DNA of 64,000 nt, from the NCBI GenBank assembly GCA_937892255.1, contig CALAUL010000049.1, positions 10,349-74,348 on the forward strand. The letters run 5' to 3'. Below the pieces are notes generated by a model. The model made no database searches and had not been told where the DNA came from. It worked only from the letters and a program-made list of their open reading frames with translations. The position numbers and the translations under genes were made by a program. The first letter of the stretch is position 1, and each line of letters begins with the position of its first letter. Positions 9,016 through 16,744 of the stretch are shown here, one piece after another. This DNA is from an uncultured Bacteroidales bacterium. Lineage in GTDB: Bacteria; Bacteroidota; Bacteroidia; Bacteroidales; Marinilabiliaceae.

Positions 9016-11160
9016 ATGTCTGTTGTTCGCCATATTGTCCGTATTTCGTATGTGATATTTATTTTGGCATTGGCTGTTGCTACATTTATAGAGTGGCAGT
9101 TGGGCACGTCTTTTGCTCATGAAGTGATATATGGGTCGTGGTGGTTTATAGCAATCATTGCCGTCATGTCTGTTGCTTCGAGTGTCATCTTCGTGCGAGC
9201 GTTGCGGAGCAATAAGCCTGCAATGTTAGTTCATCTGGCATTGCTGACTATTTTGGCAGGAGCATTCACGACACATATTTTGGGCGTTCAGGGTACGATG
9301 TATCTGCGCAAAGACGTGCGTACCGACGTATATCTTCTCGACGATGGCACAATGTGCAAAATGCCTTTCGGTGTTACTCTCACTTCATTCGATGTCTGTT
9401 ATTATCCCGGTACAGATGCGGCTATGGACTACCGTTCAGAGATAGTTACCGACGATGGATTGTCGTACGTGGTATCTATGAATAATGTCTTTTCCTCGAG
9501 AGGATTCCGATTTTATCAGAACAGCTATACCGACGAAGGTAGCGTTCTGACGGTCAATTACGACCCTTTGGGTATTGCGATTACATATTTGGGATATATA
9601 CTCCTTGCGTTAGGATTTATTTTGGTGTTGGCAAACCCGAGAGGACGTTTTCGCACGTTGCTCAAGAGTCTTTCGGTATGCTGTCTTATGTTTGTTGTCG
9701 GGGGCTGTGTAGCCACAGAAGATTCTTTGCTCGAAGATGTACCTACGACAGATGAGGCGCAGTGTGTTGAAGAATCGTTGCTCATGCTGTACAACGACAG
9801 GATAGTTCCCATAGAGACATACGCAATAGATTTTACGCTTAAAGTGACGGGAAGAAGAAGTTATGGCGGATTGACGCCCATGCAGTTTCTGCTTGGTTGG
9901 TATTCGCAACCTGCAATGTGGGATACCGTTGCATGTATAGAGGTCAATGAGACCTTGCCGGAGGAGTGCGGAATAAGTTCGGACAGGAGATATATATCGT
10001 TGTCAGAACTTTTTGATGGAGAGGGAAGGTATAAGTTGGAGCCGTATTTCGCACATCTGTCGGAGCGTCCTCCGAAGTCGGTAAGACTGCTCAACGACAA
10101 AGTTCAGTTGTTATGTATGCTGACATTGGGCGAGTCGATGAAGCTCTTCCCGCATAATCTTGCCGATAGTTTGGTGTTGTGGCGGGCAGCCGAGGGGGAT
10201 AGCATTTCGGAGACGCTCGTGGCAGATTTAAGGAATAGTTTGTCTTGTCATGATATGGCGTTGTTGACAACGACGTGCGAAAGTATAGCATCGGTACAAC
10301 AGAGTAGAGGCGGAGAGTCGTTGCCATCGGCGACAAGGATTTATACAGAGCGATGTCACAATAAACTGCAACTCACAAAGTGGCTCTTCATGTTGTGTCT
10401 GACTTTCGGAATGATATTTCTTTTTGTCAATATATATGCATATAGTCACGATCGAGAATATTTGACAATCAGGAAGATACAGACATTGCTTGTCGTCTTT
10501 TTCTTTGTTTTTCAGACTATGTCACTTGTCATGCGAGCCGTCATTTCCGGGAATATACCGTTGGCGTCGGGTCATGAGACAATGCTTTTTCTATCGTGGT
10601 CGTTATTGCTGGTGACGCTTGTCATGCGTAACGTCATACCGCTGTTTCGTTCTATGGGAATGCTACTTGCCGGGTTCACACTTCTTGTTGCACATATAGG
10701 GCTCAGCAATCCGCATATAACGCCACTTATGCCGGTCTTGCATTCGCCATGGCTCAGCAGTCACGTGGCGACAATAATGATGTCGTATGCCATCTTTGTA
10801 ATACTCGCTGTCAATGGCGTTATAGGTCTGACAGCAATTGCCGAAGAGCGAAGTCGGAAGGTGGCAGACATATCGCTCGTTTTGCTTTATGTCGCTGTTG
10901 TGCTTCTTTCAGTAGGGATATTCATAGGCGCAGTATGGGCTAACGAGTCATGGGGACGATATTGGGCATGGGACCCAAAGGAGGTATGGGCTCTCATCAC
11001 ATTGCTTGTATACGCAGTGCCGTTGCACCCATCACTTGTCAGAACCATGAACAATCCCAAAGTTCTGCATATATACCTTTTGTGTGCATTATCCACTGTC
11101 TTGATGACCTACTTTGGAGTCAATTATCTGCTCGGAGGAATGCATTCTTACGGCGCGTGA
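9016..11160 (+). CDS. Cytochrome c biogenesis protein, fused ResB-CcsA type
   Basis: Membrane protein for haem delivery and attachment to c-type cytochromes (System II). The N-terminal part has three membrane segments and a later one at about 190-205 around a periplasmic ResB-like domain. The C-terminal part is CcsA-like: multiple helices and the tryptophan-rich haem-handling motif WGRYWAWDPKEVW, with candidate haem-ligand His in GHETMLFLSW, VLHSPWLSSHV and VPLHPSLV. ATG at 9016 is preferred; a GTG at 9004 is in frame. Such ResB-CcsA fusions are common in Bacteroidota, often next to nrfA/nrfH, which are not seen here. Confidence 0.85.
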   Translation: MSVVRHIVRISYVIFILALAVATFIEWQLGTSFAHEVIYGSWWFIAIIAVMSVASSVIFVRALRSNKPAMLVHLALLTILAGAFTTHILGVQGTMYLRKDVRTDVYLLDDGTMCKMPFGVTLTSFDVCYYPGTDAAMDYRSEIVTDDGLSYVVSMNNVFSSRGFRFYQNSYTDEGSVLTVNYDPLGIAITYLGYILLALGFILVLANPRGRFRTLLKSLSVCCLMFVVGGCVATEDSLLEDVPTTDEAQCVEESLLMLYNDRIVPIETYAIDFTLKVTGRRSYGGLTPMQFLLGWYSQPAMWDTVACIEVNETLPEECGISSDRRYISLSELFDGEGRYKLEPYFAHLSERPPKSVRLLNDKVQLLCMLTLGESMKLFPHNLADSLVLWRAAEGDSISETLVADLRNSLSCHDMALLTTTCESIASVQQSRGGESLPSATRIYTERCHNKLQLTKWLFMLCLTFGMIFLFVNIYAYSHDREYLTIRKIQTLLVVFFFVFQTMSLVMRAVISGNIPLASGHETMLFLSWSLLLVTLVMRNVIPLFRSMGMLLAGFTLLVAHIGLSNPHITPLMPVLHSPWLSSHVATIMMSYAIFVILAVNGVIGLTAIAEERSRKVADISLVLLYVAVVLLSVGIFIGAVWANESWGRYWAWDPKEVWALITLLVYAVPLHPSLVRTMNNPKVLHIYLLCALSTVLMTYFGVNYLLGGMHSYGA

Positions 11161-11174
11161 AAGGTTGCAAGAAA

Positions 11175-11208
11175 CAAAAAAAGGCTTGAAACCGTAGCTC
11201 AAGCCTTT
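11175..11208 (-). terminator. Terminator of the EamA transporter gene (minus strand)
   Basis: Arms AAAGGCTTGA (11180-11189) and TCAAGCCTTT (11199-11208), 10 bp, with an A-run on the plus strand side that reads as T-run on the minus strand. It sits between convergent genes and may work weakly in the plus direction as well. Confidence 0.85.
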
Positions 11209-11229
11209 CATGCCGTTGACAGATTACCG

Positions 11230-12129
11230 TCATAGACTTCCCCAAACAATGATGGCAATTCCGGTGAGTATTCCAATAAGGCAAAGACCTTTGCGGAGTA
11301 AGTTTCTCTCCTTGAAGATGAGAGCCGCTAAGATGAAAGCCACTAAAGAGTTGCTTCTGCGCAAAGGAGAGATGAGAGAAATCATACTACCGTCAGCATC
11401 GAGAGCACCATAGTAGAGAAAATCGGCAATGATAATCATCACGCCTATCATCGGAATGGTCCATTTCCAATTAAATACCTCCGTCTTGCGAACAGGGTAC
11501 CACAATATGAAGAGCATTGGAATGTTGAGCAATACCTGATAGAACGAGTAGTAGCACAGGATACTCATGCGTGGCATTCCGACGCTGTTGATGAGGTATT
11601 TGTCAAACAAGGCACTGCACGAACCTATCAGCGTGCCGACGATGACGAACCACACCCATTTGTTTGCTTTGAAATTTATACCTTCCCTCTTTCCGGCAAA
11701 TGAGAATAGAAAAAAGAACGCCAATGTGACGATAAGTCCTATCCACTGAATGCCGTTTGGACGTTCGGAGAATATGATAAGAGCCCCTATGAGAGTCCAT
11801 ATTGGAGCTGTTGCCCTTATAGGCGAAACAATGCTGAGAGGCAAGTGCTTCAATCCGTAATAGACGAAAGTCCAAGAGCCTAACACTATGGCCGCTTTGC
11901 ATACGAGGAGCAAATGCATGTCGGCAGGTATGGCATGAACGTGCAGCCATGACGATGTCTCTATAATGCCCGTGCGAGAACAAATCAGCAAAGGCAACAT
12001 CATTATAGACGACGCAATGGTACTACACAGCAATACCGGCAGAACGGCATTCTGTTTGAGCGAGTACTTCCTCAAAACATCATATATGCCCAGACCGCAT
12101 GCCGACAGCAGTGCTAATACAATCCACAT
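11230..12129 (-). CDS. EamA/DMT-family transporter
   Basis: 299-aa membrane protein with about ten hydrophobic helices and the two-repeat layout of the drug/metabolite transporter superfamily (EamA domains). The N-terminal half starts MWIVLALLSACGLGIYDVLRK and the second repeat contains ISPLRRSNSLVAFILAALIF, typical of this fold. Substrate cannot be read from sequence. It lies 39 nt after the DUF3078 gene on the same strand and could be cotranscribed. Confidence 0.85.
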   Translation of the reverse strand: MWIVLALLSACGLGIYDVLRKYSLKQNAVLPVLLCSTIASSIMMLPLLICSRTGIIETSSWLHVHAIPADMHLLLVCKAAIVLGSWTFVYYGLKHLPLSIVSPIRATAPIWTLIGALIIFSERPNGIQWIGLIVTLAFFFLFSFAGKREGINFKANKWVWFVIVGTLIGSCSALFDKYLINSVGMPRMSILCYYSFYQVLLNIPMLFILWYPVRKTEVFNWKWTIPMIGVMIIIADFLYYGALDADGSMISLISPLRRSNSLVAFILAALIFKERNLLRKGLCLIGILTGIAIIVWGSL

Positions 12130-12168
12130 ATTACTTCGTTTTTGTTATTTTCGAGAGAGACTTCGTGA

Positions 12169-13068
12169 TTAAAACTTAAACGCCAATCCGAAGCCGAATA
12201 GTTCTTTGCATTGTAGTCTTGCTCCTCGCTCACGTGTCTGTTTGTCTCCGTTTTCATCAGTGTAACTCTCCTTGTGCTTGATGTCGTCGTCGAAGAGAAG
12301 GTTGAACTTGATGAGAGCCGTGAGAAACTCGTTGACCTTGAAATTAAACCCTGTTTCGATATCGCAGTCTATATGCTCGGGCGATTCGCAGAGGTTAGAG
12401 AAAAAGTCGGCACGAAGGTAGTAGTCGACGTTCTTGACAAGGTTGCTCTTGTTGATGAGAATCTTTGCGTATGCACCGTATTCAGCACGTACTTTTTCTC
12501 CAGCGTCCAAACCATAGCCTGTTGCAAGAAGTGTGTCAGCAACGATAGTCATTCTGCCAGTGAGAGGAGATAGGTAGAATGAGAAAACATCGTTCGGTTT
12601 GTACTGCATACCGATAGAGATGTTGATATACGCAGGAGAGAATGCTTTAGAGACAAGGGTAGTGTCGTTGTTGCTATATTTATAACCCTTAGCAAATTGT
12701 GATTTAAAGTCAAGAAGAGCAGAATAGTACCATTTAGCTTTATATGCATCATAGCCAAAGAGAGATGATAGGTTCATCTTATCTTCTGATTTCTGATAAT
12801 CTTCGTCTTTGTATTTTGTAAGACCATATCCTAAGTCGAGAGTGTTGTCCCAAGTGACTTTTTTGCTCTTGTAGTTGGCGAATGTCTTTAAGAGAAACGT
12901 ACCAGCCATAGAGTTTTTACCTCCTGCTGCCCAATTGTGGAATGATATCTGGTTGAAAGTGAAAGACGAGTTGCCACCTAATTTCCAAAGTTTGGTAGAG
13001 TCGGCTACCTCTGCTGCTGATGCCAATGTGCTGAAGATGAGGAAAAGTCCGAGTAATGTCTTTTTCAT
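12169..13068 (-). CDS. DUF3078 outer-membrane beta-strand protein
   Basis: 299 aa from the ATG at 13068 (MKKTLLGLFLIFSTLASA signal peptide); four codons upstream an in-frame ATG exists at 13080. The mature part begins TKLWKLGGNSSFTFNQISF and continues with alternating amphipathic strands (NWAAGGKNSMAG, WDNTLDLGYGLTKY), as in DUF3078 proteins of Bacteroidota, which are predicted small outer-membrane barrels of unknown function. Ends in GFGLAFKF with a terminal aromatic residue typical of barrel substrates of the BAM machine. Confidence 0.88.
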   Translation of the reverse strand: MKKTLLGLFLIFSTLASAAEVADSTKLWKLGGNSSFTFNQISFHNWAAGGKNSMAGTFLLKTFANYKSKKVTWDNTLDLGYGLTKYKDEDYQKSEDKMNLSSLFGYDAYKAKWYYSALLDFKSQFAKGYKYSNNDTTLVSKAFSPAYINISIGMQYKPNDVFSFYLSPLTGRMTIVADTLLATGYGLDAGEKVRAEYGAYAKILINKSNLVKNVDYYLRADFFSNLCESPEHIDCDIETGFNFKVNEFLTALIKFNLLFDDDIKHKESYTDENGDKQTRERGARLQCKELFGFGLAFKF

Positions 13069-13077
13069 TTTGTCTGT

Positions 13078-13116
13078 CAAAAAAGGTAGAGACGTAAATG
13101 TTTTTTACGTCTCTAC
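13078..13116 (-). terminator. Terminator after the MscS gene (minus strand)
   Basis: Perfect 13-bp stem GTAGAGACGTAAA (13086-13098) with TTTACGTCTCTAC (13104-13116), loop of 5, followed on the minus strand by CTTTTTTG. It separates the MscS gene from the DUF3078 gene. Confidence 0.9.
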
Positions 13117-13136
13117 GGAATATTATTAAGTATATT

Positions 13137-13964
13137 TTAGTTGTTGTAAATATGGATATCCTGCTGAGGATATGGAATAGAGATGTTCTGTTTGTCGAAT
13201 TCTTTCTTCACGAACTCGTTCATGTAGAAGTTGACGGCCCAGTAGTCTGAGCTATTGACCCACAAGCGACAAACGATATCTACGCTACTTGCACCGAGGT
13301 TGCTTACAGCCATGAATGGTGCAGGGTCTTTTAAGATTTTGTCGTTGCGGTCAATGACAGCTTTGATAGCCGCATAGGCCTTGTCGATGTCGTCGTTGTA
13401 GCCAATGCCGAAAGTTAAGTCTATACGGCGAGTCTCTTGTGTAGAGTAGTTGGTGAGTGAACCTGTAGACAATCCTCCGTTAGGAATGATGATAGTCTTG
13501 TTGTCGCCTGTAGTGAGGATGGTAGTGAATATCTGAATCTCTTTTACAGTACCTGAGTAACCCTGAGCTTCGATGAAATCTCCTACTTTAAATGGTTTGA
13601 ACACAAGGATGATAACACCTCCGGCGAAGTTCTGAAGTGTACCGGAGAATGCCATGCCTATAGCCAAGCCTGTTGCACCGAGGATTGCAACAAAAGATGT
13701 CATCGGAATACCAACGTAAGATATGGTACTTACGATGAGGAGAGTCTTCATCGCAATATCAGCAAGGCTGATGATGAACGGAGCGAGTGTGTTGTCGACT
13801 TTCTTGTTCGACATGATTTTCTTTATGCCCTTAACGGCTTTCTTGATAATCCAGAAGCCAACGACGAGCATAACGATGGCAACGATGAGCATCTTGCCAT
13901 ACTGAAGAACCGTAGGAATGAGGTCTTCGAGTAGTTTAAGTAATTTTTCTTCCTTTTCTTCCAT
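13137..13964 (-). CDS. Small-conductance mechanosensitive channel, MscS family
   Basis: 275-aa inner-membrane channel that releases osmolytes on hypo-osmotic shock. Three N-terminal helices (about 15-42, 63-85, 88-115), the pore-lining third helix with small residues (LAIGMAFSGTLQNFAGGVIIL), the beta domain (GDFIEAQGYSGTVKEI) and the C-terminal alpha/beta cap with NGGLSTGSLTNYS. Length and order are normal for MscS. The HAD gene ends 12 nt upstream on the same strand, so the two may be cotranscribed. Confidence 0.93.
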   Translation of the reverse strand: MEEKEEKLLKLLEDLIPTVLQYGKMLIVAIVMLVVGFWIIKKAVKGIKKIMSNKKVDNTLAPFIISLADIAMKTLLIVSTISYVGIPMTSFVAILGATGLAIGMAFSGTLQNFAGGVIILVFKPFKVGDFIEAQGYSGTVKEIQIFTTILTTGDNKTIIIPNGGLSTGSLTNYSTQETRRIDLTFGIGYNDDIDKAYAAIKAVIDRNDKILKDPAPFMAVSNLGASSVDIVCRLWVNSSDYWAVNFYMNEFVKKEFDKQNISIPYPQQDIHIYNN

Positions 13965-13976
13965 GGTTATTGATGT

Positions 13977-14591
13977 TTAGAAATTAATTGATTCATTTTT
14001 TTTGTAATACGGTTTGACGTCGGTTGCTATCATTCCGGCTGACGAGGCGGCTTGTAAGCCGGGAGTGCCATCTTCGAAGACTTCGCAACATTCGTATGGT
14101 ATGCCCATGATATCGGCACATTTCATGAAAGTATCGGGATATGGCTTGTGCCGTTTCACGTCTTCTGCGCAAACTAATCCGACAAAGAGGTGTAGCAAAT
14201 TGGCATGTCGGAGCATTGTCTCGGCACGACGTCGATCGCTTCCGGTGCCTACTGCCATGGGCAATTTCCCGTAGTTTTCTTTTGCTACAGCCACGACAGC
14301 ATCAATGGGTTTGACGCTATCGAGGTGAGCATAAACGCGTTGTTCTTTCTCCGCTAAAATCTCTTTAGCTGTGGTATTTATTTGGTAGTGTTCGATAATA
14401 ATTTGGGCTATTTTGTTAGCAGGTTTGCCTGTGTGGTTGATAAAGAAATCATAATCTATTTCAACGCCGTGTGTTTTACAAGTCTCTTTCCACGCCTCCC
14501 AATGCAGACCAATGCTGTCAAGTAGTGTCCCATCAAGATCAAATATCAAACCTTTGGCATTAGGCGAGGCTTTCAGTAGTTCTCTTTTCAT
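13977..14591 (-). CDS. HAD-superfamily phosphatase, beta-phosphoglucomutase-like
   Basis: 204-aa HAD hydrolase of subfamily I. Motif I is FDLDGTLLDS near residue 17 (nucleophile and general acid Asp), motif II GTGSDRR, motif III lysine in KRHKPYPD, motif IV FEDGTPGLQAA. The helical cap between motifs I and II fits the beta-phosphoglucomutase/YqaB group, which acts on sugar phosphates; the exact substrate is unknown. The ATG lies 5 nt after a promoter -7 box, so the transcript may be leaderless. Confidence 0.88.
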   Translation of the reverse strand: MKRELLKASPNAKGLIFDLDGTLLDSIGLHWEAWKETCKTHGVEIDYDFFINHTGKPANKIAQIIIEHYQINTTAKEILAEKEQRVYAHLDSVKPIDAVVAVAKENYGKLPMAVGTGSDRRRAETMLRHANLLHLFVGLVCAEDVKRHKPYPDTFMKCADIMGIPYECCEVFEDGTPGLQAASSAGMIATDVKPYYKKNESINF

Positions 14592-14596
14592 GCCCG

Positions 14597-14604
14597 CAAA
14601 AATA
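14597..14604 (-). promoter_or_regulatory. Promoter -7 element of the HAD gene
   Basis: TATTTTTG on the minus strand, ending 5 nt before the ATG at 14591. Divergent from the gluQ box at 14617. Confidence 0.55.
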
Positions 14605-14616
14605 GCAAATAATTAC

Positions 14617-14624
14617 TACATTTG
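14617..14624 (+). promoter_or_regulatory. Promoter -7 element of the glutamyl-Q synthetase gene
   Basis: TACATTTG, ending 21 nt before the ATG at 14646; back to back with the HAD gene promoter. Confidence 0.5.
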
Positions 14625-14645
14625 CTCACTTGTTTAGAGCTTTTT

Positions 14646-15581
14646 ATGGATAAGAAGGTCAGAGGACGTTTTGCACCGTCGCCGAGCGGACGAATGCATT
14701 TGGGAAATATTTACTCGGCTCTTTTTTCTTGGTTGTCGGTCAAGAAGAAGGGGGGGGAGTGGCTATTGCGGATAGAAGATTTGGACAGACAGCGATGTCG
14801 TCGGGAGTATGCTCTTCAGTTGGAAGATGACTTGCGATGGCTTGGACTGGCGTGGGACGAAGGAGGTTTGTCGGGCAGTGGCAGTTGCTCTTATGTCCAG
14901 AGCGAGCGTGATGCTCTATACGAAAGGGCTTTTGACATGTTGAAGAGTGGCGGATTAGTATATCCGTGTTATTGCAGCAGAGCGGACCTTAGGGCAGCGA
15001 GTGCCCCTCATGCGTCGGACGGCATAACGCCATATTTGGGGACGTGTCGTCATTTGTCGGTCGAAGAACAAGAGGCAAAGTCGTTGGAACGCAAACCTTC
15101 GTATCGTTTTGCAATGCCAAGTGGAGAGATGATGTTCGTAGATGGCAATTACGGAGAGTGTTGTTTTGATATGCAACGGGATTGTGGAGACTTTGTAGTG
15201 CGTAGGGCGGATGGCAATTTCGCATATCAGTTGGCCGTTGTCGTTGACGATGCGCTTATGGGAGTAACGGAGGTTGTCCGAGGGTATGATTTACTCTCGT
15301 CGACACCGCAACAGATATTGCTGTACAGGGCATTGGAATATGCGGAGCCGACTTTTTATCATCTGCCATTGCTTGTGTCGAAGAGAGGACAGCGTCTGGC
15401 AAAACGTGATGAAGGTACGGACATGGGGTATCTTCGTGAACATTATACTCCACAACGTCTCGTTGGACATATTATGTGGCTTGTCGGTCTGAATGCAAAA
15501 GATGAACCTATGACACTTGATGAGGCATTGTCCGTCTTCGACCCAAAAGTCATGCCGAAGGAGAATATTACTGTGGTTTGA
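14646..15581 (+). CDS. gluQ: Glutamyl-Q tRNA(Asp) synthetase
   Basis: Truncated class I glutamyl-tRNA synthetase homologue that attaches glutamate to queuosine in tRNA(Asp). 311 aa, lacking the anticodon-binding domain. The HIGH-like motif is RFAPSPSGRMHLGNIYSA, zinc ligands are CYCSRADLR with a downstream YLGTCRH, and the KMSKS-equivalent is QRLAKRDEGTD. Start at ATG 14646 (MDKKVRGRF) fits the family; the TTG further upstream does not. Confidence 0.9.
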   Translation: MDKKVRGRFAPSPSGRMHLGNIYSALFSWLSVKKKGGEWLLRIEDLDRQRCRREYALQLEDDLRWLGLAWDEGGLSGSGSCSYVQSERDALYERAFDMLKSGGLVYPCYCSRADLRAASAPHASDGITPYLGTCRHLSVEEQEAKSLERKPSYRFAMPSGEMMFVDGNYGECCFDMQRDCGDFVVRRADGNFAYQLAVVVDDALMGVTEVVRGYDLLSSTPQQILLYRALEYAEPTFYHLPLLVSKRGQRLAKRDEGTDMGYLREHYTPQRLVGHIMWLVGLNAKDEPMTLDEALSVFDPKVMPKENITVV

Positions 15582-15587
15582 ATGGCA

Positions 15588-16670
15588 CTATTTCGGAGCT
15601 TTGCTGTAAAGTATGATGCCGATGATGGCAAAGACGATGTTTGGAAGCCATACTGCAAGTATAGCATTCATGTTGCCATTGACAGCAAAAGTCGTTGACA
15701 ATGTAAGGAAGAGTATAAAGATAAAGCTCAGCACTAATCCCAATCCGATGTGCAGTCCCATGCCACCGCGAGTCTTGCGAGAGGCGAGTGAAACACCAAT
15801 GAGTGTAAGTATGAACGATGCAAACGGTGTCGCATTGCGTTTGTAATACTCTATTTCAAATTCTTCTGTATTTCCGATGTTGCGACGTTGCAGTTCGTTG
15901 ATATGATTGACGAGTTCCACACTTGTTAGCATCTCGTAGGATTTGCGTTCGTTTTTAAAGTCGCTCGGAACAATGTTTATTACGGAGTCTATCTCTTCTC
16001 CTTTTTCTATGATATGTTCGACACCGGTTTCGTCAAATTTCCAATGTGTGTAGTTTTTGAGACGCCAATTGCCTTGTATGGAGTCGTAGGTGATAGTCTT
16101 TGCGTAGAGGCGCGAAACGAGCTTTTTGCCGTCGAATTTCTCAATGTTGAATCTGTCGCCTGTCTCGCGGAACGAGTAGTAACGTCCCATGTAGACAAAG
16201 ACTCCGGGTTCTATTTGCATGTGCATGTCGCTAAGTCCTGTCTCTCGTCGGCTTTTGACATAGGTGTTTTCAAAGTCGATGCGTGTTCGGTTGGCAATAG
16301 GGATAACCATGCTGCCTAACAAGAAGGTGATGATGGCTATGATCGCTGCCCCGAGGAAGTATGGGTACATAAGTCGGCGGAAACTCACTCCGCTGGAGAG
16401 TATGGCTATTATCTCTGTCTGGCCAGCCATCTTAGAGGTGAAGAATATCACGGATATGAAGACCAAAAGAGGCGACAGCATATTGGCGTAGTAGGGGAGA
16501 AGGTTGAGGTAATAGTCGAAAATGATGGCATCTATAGGTGCGCTCGACTCTAAAAAGTCGTCGTACTTCTCCACGAAGTCAAATACTATCACAATGGCCA
16601 AAATTAGAGCCACGATGAAAAAGAATGTTCCAAGGAACTTCTTCAATATGTATAAGTCAATCTTCTTCAC
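15588..16670 (-). CDS. LptF/LptG-family permease (YjgP/YjgQ)
   Basis: Inner-membrane component of the LPS exporter LptB2FG or its paralogue. 360 aa, three N-terminal helices (MKKIDLYILKKFLGTFFFIV start), a periplasmic beta-jellyroll domain (about 120-260) and three C-terminal helices including GVSLASRKTRGGMG. LptF and LptG cannot be separated reliably here. Starts with GTG at 16670, only 5 nt from a -7 element. Confidence 0.9.
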   Translation of the reverse strand: MKKIDLYILKKFLGTFFFIVALILAIVIVFDFVEKYDDFLESSAPIDAIIFDYYLNLLPYYANMLSPLLVFISVIFFTSKMAGQTEIIAILSSGVSFRRLMYPYFLGAAIIAIITFLLGSMVIPIANRTRIDFENTYVKSRRETGLSDMHMQIEPGVFVYMGRYYSFRETGDRFNIEKFDGKKLVSRLYAKTITYDSIQGNWRLKNYTHWKFDETGVEHIIEKGEEIDSVINIVPSDFKNERKSYEMLTSVELVNHINELQRRNIGNTEEFEIEYYKRNATPFASFILTLIGVSLASRKTRGGMGLHIGLGLVLSFIFILFLTLSTTFAVNGNMNAILAVWLPNIVFAIIGIILYSKAPK

Positions 16671-16675
16671 GATTA

Positions 16676-16683
16676 CAAAGGTA
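16676..16683 (-). promoter_or_regulatory. Promoter -7 element of the LptF/G gene
   Basis: TACCTTTG on the minus strand, then 5 nt, then the GTG start codon. Predicts a leaderless transcript. Confidence 0.55.
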
Positions 16684-16744
16684 AGACTATTTGGTCAAAT
16701 TATGATACATGCCGAGTAAAATTGACACAGAAGAGGTCGGAGCA